Part shown: positions 1 to 8,705 of the stretch, one piece after another | Position numbering within the stretch: position 1 is the first letter of the stretch | Layout: every line of letters starts with the position of its first letter | Assembly: GCA_000283575.1 (NCBI GenBank) | Contig: AP012044.1 | Coordinates: 1,922,001 to 1,986,000 of the forward strand | From: Oscillibacter valericigenes Sjm18-20 | GTDB lineage: Bacteria; Bacillota; Clostridia; Oscillospirales; Oscillospiraceae | Direction of reading: 5' to 3' | Length of the DNA: 64,000 nucleotides | Program-made: the position numbers and the translations under genes | Notes under the pieces: model-generated | Database searches by the model: none | Seen by the model: only the letters and a program-made list of their open reading frames with translations | Told to the model about the DNA's origin: nothing

Positions 1-599
1 CGGTACATCCGCACCAGCAGGATGGAGACAAGGCAGCAAAGAGCCAATAAAAAAAGGCATACAAATTGATTTACTCCGTCCGCTCCGATCAGACTGACAG
101 GAGCTGCGTCGGGATCCCAGTTCACAAAAAGATCCGAGAGCAGTTTTCCCAAAATGCAAACCGCCCCGGTGAGTGCGGTCAGACCGGCCTTTACGTAGAG
201 AATCGTTAAAACGATCGGAACCATCAGAGCCAGAGACATGGCCGGGAAAATCCGATGCACCGTATAGAGTACCAGACCCATTCCCGCCGCGGACAGGGAA
301 ATTGCCCCGGCGCGCACGGTTTCACTGAGCGTTGTGCTGCGCCGGATGAAAAAGGCAATGGCCAGCAAAAGCAGATTGAGGCCCAGCGGTGTCAATACAT
401 ACCGACGCACATACCGCGCGGGGGTGGTGACAGAGACCTGGAAAGAGCCCAATGCGAAATATACCAGGCATTCCATAAGCACGGACACAAGGATCATGCC
501 GACCATGATCAGGAGGTGAATGTTCATCCAGGCGTTGGCAATGTCCCGGTATTTCCGCTGCACGATCTGACTGTTTGTCAATCTTTGCTTCGACATCAT
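1..599 (-). CDS. integral membrane protein, C-terminus beyond the left edge
   Basis: The reverse strand reads open from an ATG at 599 to the window edge, about 199 residues. Two adjacent ATGs follow a good GGGAGG ribosome site. The product starts with a basic cytoplasmic stretch (MMSKQRLTNSQIVQRKYRD) and then has about five or six hydrophobic segments separated by short loops. No catalytic motif lies in the visible part. Multi-span N-termini like this often precede a signalling domain such as GGDEF, but that domain would be outside the window, so the function is unassigned. Confidence 0.75.
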   Translation of the reverse strand, partial: MMSKQRLTNSQIVQRKYRDIANAWMNIHLLIMVGMILVSVLMECLVYFALGSFQVSVTTPARYVRRYVLTPLGLNLLLLAIAFFIRRSTTLSETVRAGAISLSAAGMGLVLYTVHRIFPAMSLALMVPIVLTILYVKAGLTALTGAVCILGKLLSDLFVNWDPDAAPVSLIGADGVNQFVCLFLLALCCLVSILLVRMY

Positions 600-812
600 G
601 TGCCTCCCGTTCTCGGAATATAAGTCTGATCAGTGCTTCAAATTTAAACAATTGTAACTATAACAGAAAACAATTTGTTTGTCATCAGATTTTCCTGAAT
701 TTTCCTGTATTTATCTAAATTTTTCGCTTTGCACAAAAATAATCCGTTTAATTTATCATTTATCCTATGCACAGGTGACTGCCAGTCGGACAGCAACTGA
801 TTTTCCTTTTTC

Positions 813-841
813 TTGCATTTTTATGACGCATATGGTAAAGT
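813..841 (+). promoter_or_regulatory. candidate sigma-A promoter for the PLP enzyme gene
   Basis: TTGCAT at 813-818, a 17-base spacer and TAAAGT at 836-841, about 55 bases before the start codon. The rest of 600-897 is AT-rich intergenic DNA between divergent genes, with no other feature seen. Confidence 0.45.
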
Positions 842-897
842 AAAACAGCCGTTGTTTTCGCCGGGCCTGCCCGGTTAATCTGGAGACGGCAGAGGAA

Positions 898-2187
898 TTG
901 AGAGACTTGAACAACGAAGCGATGTATGAACAGCTGGGCGTCAGCCGGACTGTATATGAATACGGAGAAGCAATACTGGATTCTCTGCGGGAGCGGTTTT
1001 CTGACATCGACGCGGTGGCGGAGCATAATCAGGGCAAGGTGCTGCTGGCCATGCAGAAAAACAGGGTGAACGCCACGCACTTTGCCGCTACCACCGGCTA
1101 TGGCTACGATGACGAGGGCCGGGACAATCTGGAGCGGGTGTACGCCGACGTTTTTCACACTGAGGCGGCGCTGGTCCGCCCACAGATCACCTGCGGCACA
1201 CACGCGCTGGCCGTGGCCCTGTCCGCAAACCTCCTGCCCGGGGACGAACTGCTGAGTCCGGTGGGCGCTCCCTATGACACGCTGGAGGAGGTCATCGGTA
1301 TCCGGGAGGGTAAGTGCTCTTTAAAGGAGTACGGCGTCACCTATGCACAGGCCGATCTAAAGGCGGACGGGACCTTCGATTACGACGCCATCCGCGCCGC
1401 CATCAACAGCCGCACAAAGCTCATCACTATCCAGCGCTCCAAGGGATACGCCACCCGCCCCAGCTTTTCGGTCAGGCAGATCGGGGAACTGATCGCCTTT
1501 TGCAAGTCCGTGAAGCCGGATGTGAAGTGTATGGTGGACAATTGCTACGGCGAGTTCGTGGAGATTCTGGAGCCTTCCGATCTGGGCGCGGACATGGTGG
1601 TGGGAAGTCTTATAAAAAATCCAGGCGGCGGCCTCGCTCCCATCGGCGGCTATATCTGCGGTACAAGAGAATGCGTGGAGCGGTGTGCTTTCCGTCTCTC
1701 CGCCCCGGGCCTGGGGCAGGAGGTGGGTGCGAATCTGGGGCTGATGCCCGCGTTCTATCAAGGGCTGTTTCTGTCGCCCACGGTGGTGTCCGGCGCACTG
1801 AAGGGTGCGGTTTTTGCCGCGGGCGTCTATGAAAAGCTGGGCTTCGCCTGCGTTCCAAACGCCGCAGAGGACCGCCACGACATCATTCAGGCGGTGACGC
1901 TGGGAAGCAAAGAGGCCATGGTGGCCTTCTGCAAGGGTATCCAGTCCGCCGCGCCGGTGGACAGCTATGTTACCCCGGAGCCATGGGCCATGCCGGGATA
2001 CGACTCCGACGTCATCATGGCCGCGGGGGCGTTTGTGCAGGGCAGTTCCATTGAACTGTCTGCCGACGGACCCATCCGGGAGCCTTACGCCGTGTACTTT
2101 CAGGGCGGGCTGACGTGGTACCACGCGAAGCTGGGCATCCTCATGAGCCTTCAAAAGCTGGTGGAAGCCGGCATCGTGAAGCTGTGA
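898..2187 (+). CDS. methionine gamma-lyase-like PLP enzyme (aluminium-resistance protein family)
   Basis: The 429-residue product matches the Firmicutes family annotated as methionine gamma-lyase or aluminium-resistance protein (YnbB type), a fold-type I PLP enzyme related to cystathionine lyases. The phosphate-binding region is around ITCGTHALA, and the likely PLP lysine is K240 in VVGSLIKNPGGG. A TTG start at 898 is chosen because GGAGACGG lies eight bases upstream; an ATG at 922 (MYEQLGVSR) is the alternative. In other Firmicutes the family sits near glnR or hflX, but here a permease follows. The substrate is not proven for the family; sulfur amino acid breakdown is a guess. Confidence 0.85.
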   Translation: MRDLNNEAMYEQLGVSRTVYEYGEAILDSLRERFSDIDAVAEHNQGKVLLAMQKNRVNATHFAATTGYGYDDEGRDNLERVYADVFHTEAALVRPQITCGTHALAVALSANLLPGDELLSPVGAPYDTLEEVIGIREGKCSLKEYGVTYAQADLKADGTFDYDAIRAAINSRTKLITIQRSKGYATRPSFSVRQIGELIAFCKSVKPDVKCMVDNCYGEFVEILEPSDLGADMVVGSLIKNPGGGLAPIGGYICGTRECVERCAFRLSAPGLGQEVGANLGLMPAFYQGLFLSPTVVSGALKGAVFAAGVYEKLGFACVPNAAEDRHDIIQAVTLGSKEAMVAFCKGIQSAAPVDSYVTPEPWAMPGYDSDVIMAAGAFVQGSSIELSADGPIREPYAVYFQGGLTWYHAKLGILMSLQKLVEAGIVKL

Positions 2188-2286
2188 GCATGACAACCCC
2201 CAACCATTTTTTTAGGCGGCGTCCGCCACCGTGCCAAAACACCTGAATCCCATCTTAAATAAAATGTAAATTTAGGAGTTTTTATT

Positions 2287-3192
2287 TTGTGGTTTTGGCT
2301 TTCAATGATTACCCTGCTCTGCTGGAGCGGGTCCGATCTCTTTTCTAAAATTGGCTGCCGGGGGCAGGATCGGTATGCCCACCTGAAAATGGTCATGGCT
2401 GTGGGTCTGGTCATGGGTATCCACGCGGCCTATGAGCTCTTTGTGGGCGGAACGGAGATCTCCTTTTCCATTCTGCTGACCTATCTGCCCGTCTCTGCGC
2501 TGTACATTTTGTCCATGGCGCTGGGATATTTGGGCCTTCGGTACATCGAGCTTTCTATCTCGTCCCCCATCTGCAATTCCTCCGGCGCGCTGGTGGCGGT
2601 GCTCATTCTCATCACGGGGGGCATCCGCGATGTGAACGGCTGGCAGTTGGCCGCCGTGGCGTTGGTTTGCCTGGGCGTTGTTTGCCTCGGCGTTGTGGAG
2701 GCCAACGAGGACGACGACCTGCGTGCCCTGCGGCAGGAGGCGTCCAATTGTAAGTACGCGAAGTCCGCGCTGGCGCTGATACTGCCGGTGCTGTACTGCC
2801 TGCTGGATGCGCTGGGGACCTTTGCGGATTCCCTTGTGCTGCGGACGCTGAACGAGGACTCGGCCAACGTGTCCTATGAACTGACGTTCTTTCTCTGCGC
2901 CGTGGTGAGCTTTATCTACGTGGTCCTGGTGAAAAAGCAGCCGCTGGTTCCCAGACAGGAGGCGCCGAAGTACGTGGGCGCCCTTTGCGAGACGGCGGGC
3001 CAGTTCGCCTATATCTACGCCATCGGCGACGAGGAACACGTGGTGATGGCCGCGCCCATCATCTCCGCCTACTGCGTGGCCTCCGTGCTGTGGAGCCGTA
3101 TCTTCCTGAAGGAGAAGCTCTCCGCAAAGCACTATGTGGCGGTGGCCGCCGTGATCGTGGGCATCGTGATCCTGGGCGTGTTCGACGCATGA
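2287..3192 (+). CDS. EamA/DMT-superfamily permease
   Basis: A 301-residue protein of about ten hydrophobic helices in two repeated halves, the layout of drug/metabolite transporter (EamA) permeases. A cytoplasmic linker rich in Asp and Glu (around EANEDDDLRALRQE) separates the halves. The start is TTG with AGGAG eight bases upstream. It lies 99 bases after the PLP enzyme on the same strand, so the two may share a transcript. The substrate cannot be read from the sequence. A strong hairpin terminator follows. Confidence 0.85.
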   Translation: MWFWLSMITLLCWSGSDLFSKIGCRGQDRYAHLKMVMAVGLVMGIHAAYELFVGGTEISFSILLTYLPVSALYILSMALGYLGLRYIELSISSPICNSSGALVAVLILITGGIRDVNGWQLAAVALVCLGVVCLGVVEANEDDDLRALRQEASNCKYAKSALALILPVLYCLLDALGTFADSLVLRTLNEDSANVSYELTFFLCAVVSFIYVVLVKKQPLVPRQEAPKYVGALCETAGQFAYIYAIGDEEHVVMAAPIISAYCVASVLWSRIFLKEKLSAKHYVAVAAVIVGIVILGVFDA

Positions 3193-3223
3193 CGTCCCGT
3201 AATGACCGTACCCGGATGAAATA

Positions 3224-3267
3224 AAAAGCGCCCGTTTCCGGTAAACTACCGGAAGCGGGCGCTTTTC
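3224..3267. terminator. bidirectional intrinsic terminator
   Basis: A long stem (arms AAAAGCGCCCG...CCGG and CCGG...CGGGCGCTTTT, loop near TAAACTA) has T runs on both strands. It separates the convergent permease and macrodomain genes. Confidence 0.85.
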
Positions 3268-3277
3268 CCCATTGAGA

Positions 3278-3814
3278 TCACAGCCGGTCGGCCTTGGTTT
3301 CGGCAAACCAGAAATTGTACGTTTGCCGCCAGATCTTGGCGGAGTCCTTCGTGTGGCAGACCACCCGCACCCGACGGGGTGTGTCGTGATCCCGGAGAAA
3401 GTCCATGATGGCCCTCAGTGAGACCGCAGCGGCCTGAACCGCCGGGTAGCCGAAGACCCCGGTGGAGATACAGGGAAAGTCCACGGACCGGATACCGTAG
3501 TCTGCTGCAAGCTGGAGACAGGAGCGATAGCAGGAGGCCAGCTTTTCCGCCTCGCCGGATTGTCCGCCCCGCCAGACCGGGCCGGGCGTGTGGAGGATAT
3601 AGCTCGCCTTCAGCCGGTATCCTTTTGTCAGCTTTGCCTGACCCGTGGGGCAGCCGTGGAGCGTGCGGCACTCCGCCAGCAACTCCGGTCCCGCCGCATG
3701 GTGAATGGCCCCATCCACGCCGCTGCCCCCCAACAGGGATTCGGTGGCTGCATTGACGATGGCCTCCGCATCCGACTCCGTAATATCGCCCACAACAATG
3801 GAAAAACGGTCCAT
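3278..3814 (-). CDS. macrodomain protein, probable O-acetyl-ADP-ribose deacetylase
   Basis: A 178-residue single-domain macro protein of the YmdB/MacroD type. It begins at once with the ADP-ribose-binding strand (IVVGDITESDAEAIVNAA), followed by the glycine loop (LLGGSGVDGAIHHAAGP) and the second phosphate loop (PCISTGVFGYP). These are the usual landmarks of enzymes that remove ADP-ribose or O-acetyl groups. A GGAGG-type site precedes the ATG. It stands alone between two convergent or divergent neighbours with no partner ADP-ribosyltransferase nearby, so a housekeeping role is more likely than a toxin-antitoxin role. Confidence 0.88.
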   Translation of the reverse strand: MDRFSIVVGDITESDAEAIVNAATESLLGGSGVDGAIHHAAGPELLAECRTLHGCPTGQAKLTKGYRLKASYILHTPGPVWRGGQSGEAEKLASCYRSCLQLAADYGIRSVDFPCISTGVFGYPAVQAAAVSLRAIMDFLRDHDTPRRVRVVCHTKDSAKIWRQTYNFWFAETKADRL

Positions 3815-3976
3815 AAAAGCGCCTCCCTCTGAAATTCACCATATACCCCCGTCGAAAAAAACGCAAGCATTTTTACGGTACTTTTACTTGTGTTTGTGCT
3901 GTTCTCATGATAAAATCAAAGCACAATTGTAATATTTTTCCAATTAATCCCAGAGAAGCTAAAAAGGAGGCACTTT

Positions 3977-4642
3977 ATGCCGAAAAACACTCCATCTTAT
4001 ACCGGAACACTGCGCAGCCACTCGGTGACGCTGCCTCAATGCATCAGCGAGTGCAGCGGTATTCGTATTTTCGGTCGGCGTATCAAATCCCTGGCCTTTT
4101 CCACGGATGTTGCCATTGTGAAAAACATCAATGCCGACGCCATCATCGCCGTATATCCCTTTACACCCCAGCCGGTGATCTCTCAGGCCATCATCAACGT
4201 GTCGGATGTGCCGGTTTTTGTGGGGGTGGGCGGCGGCATCACCACCGGCGCGCGGGCCGTGCGGCTGGCGATTCAGGCGGAGCATCAGGGAGCCTACGGA
4301 GTGGTGCTGAATGCGCCCACCGCAAACGAGGTCATTCACCAGATCAAGGAAGAGGTGGACATTCCGGTGGTGATCACCGTGGTGTCTGAGCACACGGACG
4401 TCCGGGCGCGGATCGAGGCTGGGGCCGATTTTCTCAACGTATCCGGCGCGGCCCGGACGCCGGAGATCGTGGCCCACATCCGCCGGCAGTTCCCGGAGGT
4501 CCCCATTATTGCCACAGGCGGCCCCACGGAGGAGAGCATCCTCGCAACCATCCGCGCAGGGGCTAACGCCGTGACCTATACGCCGCCCAGCAACGGGGAA
4601 CTGTTCGCACAGCTTATGGAGAAGTACCGGGAGACGCACTGA
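3977..4642 (+). CDS. TIM-barrel-like protein, often annotated 'hydrolase'
   Basis: A 221-residue protein with an AAGGAGG site before the ATG. It has repeated beta-alpha units ending in phosphate-binding-like glycine loops: VFVGVGGGITTGARAV near the middle, DFLNVSGAARTPEIV, and IIATGGPTEESILATIRAGA close to the end. This pattern resembles the NAD/phosphate-binding TIM barrels of indole-3-glycerol-phosphate synthase and thiamine-phosphate synthase types. Databases commonly label close homologues 'hydrolase' without biochemical proof. No operon partner helps; the gene is followed by a terminator and a convergent amidohydrolase gene. Confidence 0.75.
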   Translation: MPKNTPSYTGTLRSHSVTLPQCISECSGIRIFGRRIKSLAFSTDVAIVKNINADAIIAVYPFTPQPVISQAIINVSDVPVFVGVGGGITTGARAVRLAIQAEHQGAYGVVLNAPTANEVIHQIKEEVDIPVVITVVSEHTDVRARIEAGADFLNVSGAARTPEIVAHIRRQFPEVPIIATGGPTEESILATIRAGANAVTYTPPSNGELFAQLMEKYRETH

Positions 4643-4650
4643 GCAAAAAG

Positions 4651-4688
4651 CGCTCCCCCCTCGGTCAGGTCAGACCGGGGGGAGAGCG
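4651..4688. terminator. intrinsic terminator between convergent genes
   Basis: The near-perfect stem (arms CGCTCCCCCCTCGGTC and GACCGGGGGGAGAGCG) is followed on the minus strand by a run of five T. It chiefly serves the amidohydrolase gene. Confidence 0.75.
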
Positions 4689-4695
4689 TCTGTTA

Positions 4696-6054
4696 TTATG
4701 CCCGGGCCAGATATTCCCCACAGACCCGCCCGGCATCGGCGGCAACTGAATTTTCGTCCACAGCGGTCAGCCGCCCGTCCCGGACGACAATTTTGCCGTT
4801 GACCACCGTCATGTCCACCGGACCCCGGAGACCCACTGTCGCCAGAACGGAGGCGGGGTCGTACCCGCCGCCCACCAATTCAAGCCGCCGGGAGTCCACC
4901 AAAAAGAAGTCCGCGCATTTACCCACTTCCAGAGACCCGATATCCGTCCGGCCCAGCAGTCGGGCGCTTCCGCGGGTGGCCAGCTTTAAAATATCGTACC
5001 CCGATGGCGCGGCGGCGCTGGTGCGCAGCCGGTGGAGGAGATAGGCGACCCGAAGCTCCTCCATCAGGGACGAGCCGTCGTTGCTGGCGGAACCGTCTAC
5101 AGCCAGCCCCACGGGAACACCCAGTTCCAGCATTTCCGGGATCTGCGCCACGCCGGAGCTGAGCTTCATGTTGGAGATGGGACAGTGAGCAATTCCCGTG
5201 CCGGTCCGGGCCAGCTCCCGCAGCTCTTCTTTATTAAAATGGATGCCGTGTGCGTACCATACGTCCGGGCCGGTCCAACCCAGAGACGCCATGTATTCAA
5301 GCGGCCGCATATGGAACCGCTCCAGTGTGAACTGCTCCTCGTCCCGGGTCTCCGCCAGATGGGTGTGGAGCCGGACGCCGTATTGCCGGGCCAGAACCGC
5401 GCTTTGGCGCAGCAACTCCGACGAGACGGAAAAGGGTGAGCAGGGGGCCAGCGCCACCTGACGCATGGAGCCGAATGCAGGATCGTGATACGCCTCGATG
5501 CACCGGGCGGAGTCCTTCATGATCTCGTCCACCGTCTGGACCACGCTGTCCGGCGGCAGACCGCCGTCCTTTTTGGAGAGGTCCATGCTGCCCCGGGAGG
5601 CGTGGAACCGGACGCCCAGCTCCTCTGCCGCGGCGAACTGGACGCCCATCAGATCGCCTGCCCCGGCGGGGAAGACATAGTGATGGTCGAATACGGTGGT
5701 GCAGCCGTGCTTCATAAGCTCACCGCAGCCTGTCAGGGTGCTGAGGCGGACGACCGCGCTGTCCAGATTCTTCCAGATCTCATACAGGGCGGTGAGCCAG
5801 TCGAACAGCTCCAGATTCTGAACCTGAGGGAGGTTTCGGGAAAAGATCTGATAGAGATGGTGGTGGGTGTTGACAAGACCGGGATAGCACCAGAAATGGG
5901 AGCCGTCGATCACTTCGTCGGCGGACTGGGGCAGCGTTCCCCCAATGGCGCGGAGCACGCCGTTTTCACAGTAGAGATCTGCGTTTTTCAGCACCCGGTC
6001 CCCGTCGTCGCAGGTCACCACGGCGGACAGATTTTTCACCAGCAGAGAGGGCAT
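4696..6054 (-). CDS. amidohydrolase, 8-oxoguanine deaminase-like
   Basis: A 452-residue member of the ATZ/TRZ-type amidohydrolases. It has the metal-binding NTHHHLYQ motif near residue 65, HTHLAET in the middle, AHGIHF, and the catalytic aspartate in AVDGSASNDGSSL. The DGSASND signature and overall match fit 8-oxoguanine deaminase, which converts 8-oxoguanine to urate and ammonia; a related cytosine or guanine-like substrate is possible. The start is placed at 6054 because the six preceding codons contain the ribosome site AAAGGAGCTGG. The gene is monocistronic between a terminator and the divergent serine dehydratase operon. Confidence 0.82.
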   Translation of the reverse strand: MPSLLVKNLSAVVTCDDGDRVLKNADLYCENGVLRAIGGTLPQSADEVIDGSHFWCYPGLVNTHHHLYQIFSRNLPQVQNLELFDWLTALYEIWKNLDSAVVRLSTLTGCGELMKHGCTTVFDHHYVFPAGAGDLMGVQFAAAEELGVRFHASRGSMDLSKKDGGLPPDSVVQTVDEIMKDSARCIEAYHDPAFGSMRQVALAPCSPFSVSSELLRQSAVLARQYGVRLHTHLAETRDEEQFTLERFHMRPLEYMASLGWTGPDVWYAHGIHFNKEELRELARTGTGIAHCPISNMKLSSGVAQIPEMLELGVPVGLAVDGSASNDGSSLMEELRVAYLLHRLRTSAAAPSGYDILKLATRGSARLLGRTDIGSLEVGKCADFFLVDSRRLELVGGGYDPASVLATVGLRGPVDMTVVNGKIVVRDGRLTAVDENSVAADAGRVCGEYLARA

Positions 6055-6121
6055 CGAACCAGCTCCTTTCAAATCAAACCAACCACTCTATTATTCTAGC
6101 AGATGCAGGAAAAAAAGCAAC

Positions 6122-6150
6122 TTGAAACCTGATAAAATATATGATAAGCT
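6122..6150 (+). promoter_or_regulatory. candidate promoter for sdaAB-sdaAA
   Basis: TTGAAA at 6122-6127, a 17-base spacer and TAAGCT at 6145-6150, 34 bases before the sdaAB start. The -10 box is weak. Confidence 0.35.
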
Positions 6151-6184
6151 AAAAGAAATTTTTTAAAGAGAAGGGAAGGGTCCC

Positions 6185-6853
6185 ATGCTGGATATATTTG
6201 ATATTCTGGGTCCCATCATGGTGGGGCCGTCGAGCTCCCATACGGCGGGCGCGGTGCGGATTGGCAACATGGCCCGGTCACTGCTGGGCGGTGAGCCGAA
6301 GACGGCGGAGATCGGGCTTCACGGCTCCTTTGCACAGACCGGCCCGGGCCACGGCACGGACCGGGCACTGGTGGCGGGTCTGCTGGGCATGAAGCCGGAC
6401 GATCTGCGTATTCCCCGGAGCTTTGAGTTGGCGAAGCAGAAGGGACTTACGTTTTCCTTCCGCAATGTGGAGCTGAAGGAAGCCCACCCCAACTCGGCGC
6501 TACTGACCGTCTCCGACGGGTCGGGACGGACGCTGGAGTTGCAGGCCGCGTCCACCGGCGGCGGGCGTATCCGGGTGGATAAGCTGGGTGGCATTGATGT
6601 GAATTTCACCGGTGGGTTCAACACGCTCATCATCCACTCCAACGATGTACCCGGCGAGCTGGCGGAGGTGACGCGGGAGTTGGAGCAGGGGGGTGTAAAT
6701 ATCGCCAACATGAATTTGTGCCGGGCGAAACGGGGAGGCAGCGTACTGATGGTCATTGAGACCGACCAGAAGGTGCCGCCGGTGGTGCGGACGCTGATCG
6801 AGGAACTGAAAGACGTAATTCGCGTGACTTATTACGAGAGGGAGGACGCATAA
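6185..6853 (+). CDS. sdaAB: L-serine dehydratase, iron-sulfur dependent, beta subunit
   Basis: A 222-residue subunit of the bacterial [4Fe-4S] L-serine dehydratase that deaminates serine to pyruvate. The N-terminal part carries the hallmark IMVGPSSSHTAGAVRIGN. The C-terminal part is an ACT-type regulatory domain (FNTLIIHSNDVPGELAEVTRELEQ onward). An AAGGGAAGGG site precedes the ATG. The stop overlaps the sdaAA start (TAATG), showing translational coupling with the alpha subunit. Confidence 0.95.
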   Translation: MLDIFDILGPIMVGPSSSHTAGAVRIGNMARSLLGGEPKTAEIGLHGSFAQTGPGHGTDRALVAGLLGMKPDDLRIPRSFELAKQKGLTFSFRNVELKEAHPNSALLTVSDGSGRTLELQAASTGGGRIRVDKLGGIDVNFTGGFNTLIIHSNDVPGELAEVTRELEQGGVNIANMNLCRAKRGGSVLMVIETDQKVPPVVRTLIEELKDVIRVTYYEREDA

Positions 6854-7731
6854 TGGCGCTGGATTCCATGCAGGAGATCTTTGACGCGGCGGCGGCGGGG
6901 AATAAAAAGTTTTGGCAAGTGGTTCTGGATACCGACATGGAGCAGCGTGAGGTGACGGCGGAGCAGTCCATGGAGAAGATGAGGGCCTCCTGGCGAGCCA
7001 TGCTGGAAGCGGACGATCTGTACTCGGGAGACCGGCATTCCGCCAGCGGTCTGGTGGGCGGAGACGGCAAAAAGATGCGCAGCTACGCGGCGGCGGGAGC
7101 TACCCTTTCCGGCGAGTATCTGACGGAGGTCATCGCTACGGCGCTGTGTACCGGCGAATCCAACGCCTGTATGCGCAAAATCGTGGCGGCGCCCACGGCG
7201 GGGGCCTGCGGAGTCCTGCCCGCAGTGCTGATCCCGCTGTATCGCCGGGGGGATTTTGACGAAGATGCCATCGTTCGCGGACTATACGTGGCGGCGGGCA
7301 TCGGTGCCGTGGTGGGTTACCGGGCCTGTATCGCCGGGGCCTCGGGCGGCTGTCAGGCGGAGATCGGAACCGCTTCCGCTATGGCGGCGGGGACGCTGAC
7401 GGCACTCCGGGGCGGCACCTGCGCTCAAATTGGCCACGCGGCGGCGATGGCCTTGAAGAATCTGCTGGGCCTTATCTGCGACCCGGTGGCAGGGCTGGTG
7501 GAGGTGCCCTGTGTGAAGCGAAACGTGATCGGGGCGGTAAACGCCGTCAGCTGCGCGGATATGGCTATGGCGGGAATCGTGAGCCACATCCCTGTGGATC
7601 AGGTGATCGACTGTATGGGCGCGGTGGGCCGGCGAATGCCGGTGGAGTTCCGGGAGACCGCTTTGGGCGGTCTTGCAGATACACCTTTTGGCCGGGAGGT
7701 CAAGGAGAGAATGTGGAGCAATAAAGCCTAA
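6853..7731 (+). CDS. sdaAA: L-serine dehydratase, iron-sulfur dependent, alpha subunit
   Basis: The 292-residue catalytic subunit. It has the conserved glycine-rich segment KIVAAPTAGACGVLPAV, the serine/FeS region GASGGCQAEIGTASAMAAG, and cysteines in ICDPVAGLVEVPCVKRN, as expected for ligands of the oxygen-sensitive [4Fe-4S] cluster. The length is normal for the separate alpha subunit of Firmicutes. It is coupled to sdaAB by a 1-base overlap. Together they channel serine into pyruvate, fitting an amino-acid-fermenting anaerobe. Confidence 0.95.
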   Translation: MALDSMQEIFDAAAAGNKKFWQVVLDTDMEQREVTAEQSMEKMRASWRAMLEADDLYSGDRHSASGLVGGDGKKMRSYAAAGATLSGEYLTEVIATALCTGESNACMRKIVAAPTAGACGVLPAVLIPLYRRGDFDEDAIVRGLYVAAGIGAVVGYRACIAGASGGCQAEIGTASAMAAGTLTALRGGTCAQIGHAAAMALKNLLGLICDPVAGLVEVPCVKRNVIGAVNAVSCADMAMAGIVSHIPVDQVIDCMGAVGRRMPVEFRETALGGLADTPFGREVKERMWSNKA

Positions 7732-7740
7732 AACGAGAGA

Positions 7741-7771
7741 GCAGCCCGGCCGTATTGCGCGGCCGGGCTGC
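7741..7771 (+). terminator. GC-rich hairpin after sdaAA, weak terminator
   Basis: Twelve perfectly paired bases (GCAGCCCGGCCG with CGGCCGGGCTGC) lie 9 bases after the sdaAA stop. No T run follows, so termination is less certain than the hairpin itself. The rest of 7772-8088 holds only the promoter candidate below. Confidence 0.5.
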
Positions 7772-7899
7772 AGCAGATTCGGATGGATACGTTTGCTTCT
7801 CACCTTATCCAACCGCGAACCCCGTCGGATTCGGATGTCCTGCATTTTGCAGACCACCCCGATCAATGACCCGGAGTACTAATTTCCGGACCAGCCTTA

Positions 7900-7927
7900 T
7901 TGACTTGCCGGGCGAAAATGATACACT
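7900..7927 (+). promoter_or_regulatory. candidate promoter upstream of the 8089 membrane protein
   Basis: TTGACT at 7900-7905, a 16-base spacer and TACACT at 7922-7927. It would give a leader of about 155 bases before the start at 8089. Confidence 0.4.
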
Positions 7928-8088
7928 TTTGTTAAACAGCGCTGCTACTAATGTCTCTGTACGTTTGCTCAAGCATGAATAAGAATGTGCTTCGAACCCG
8001 GCGTGATAAGAGAAACAAAACGGAGGGTGAGTTTAAACCACTCAATTGAGGTCAGGGAAGTTTCTGTAGAATAAAGAGGTGAGAGAAT

Positions 8089-8658
8089 ATGTCAATTCAT
8101 GATTTTCCCTTAAAGCAGATTTTTTGGAGCAACCTGCTTCTGATTATCTGCTGTGCATTTTATCTGACTTGGTGGCTGCTGGCATTCAAACCCACGGGGG
8201 CTGTCAATGGCATGAAAACGGGCTGGCTCCTGATTCCGGCCTTCGTCACGGGACTTGCCGCGGTGATTCTGGCGGTAAAGGGGATTGCGTCTGCTTCCGT
8301 TGGTGCAGTGTTGTTTCCAGACGGAGTGCTTTTATGGGGCGGTATCGCGGCATATATTATCTTACTGGCCGTCACGGGTCTGCTTTTTAAAAGACAGGTA
8401 ACAACGGAGCTATTCCTGATCGTCGGGTGGACAATGCTGGCGTTGTCGGAGATCAATGTGCTATATGGAACAGGTCGATTTTCCCATCGGTTGGCGGGTA
8501 CCTTCACCGTTGTGATCGGAGTTGCCTCGATAATCAGCCTCGTGTGCTATGTGCTGTACTACAAGCTGGAAGCACGTGCAGGGTATGTCGACGGTATGAT
8601 TCCACTGTTAATGGAGGCGCTGGTCATGGCAGGCATCACCGTCGCTATGGCGGTTTAA
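8089..8658 (+). CDS. multi-span membrane protein of unknown function
   Basis: A 189-residue protein with a GAGGTGAG ribosome site. Six hydrophobic segments span it from near the N-terminus (IFWSNLLLIICCAFYLTWW) to the C-terminus (LMEALVMAGITVAMAV). No enzymatic or transport motif is recognised. It lies 47 bases upstream of a flavodoxin-ferredoxin fusion on the same strand, so an electron-transfer-linked membrane role is conceivable, but this rests on position alone. Confidence 0.75.
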   Translation: MSIHDFPLKQIFWSNLLLIICCAFYLTWWLLAFKPTGAVNGMKTGWLLIPAFVTGLAAVILAVKGIASASVGAVLFPDGVLLWGGIAAYIILLAVTGLLFKRQVTTELFLIVGWTMLALSEINVLYGTGRFSHRLAGTFTVVIGVASIISLVCYVLYYKLEARAGYVDGMIPLLMEALVMAGITVAMAV

Positions 8659-8705
8659 AAAAATACAAGAAACAGCGATAAGATGTTGAAACGAGTTGGG
8701 TAATT

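Noticed and set aside
3278..3814. Macrodomain as antitoxin of a DarTG-like system
   Set aside because: No ADP-ribosyltransferase gene lies next to it and both neighbours are metabolic or transport genes separated by a terminator.
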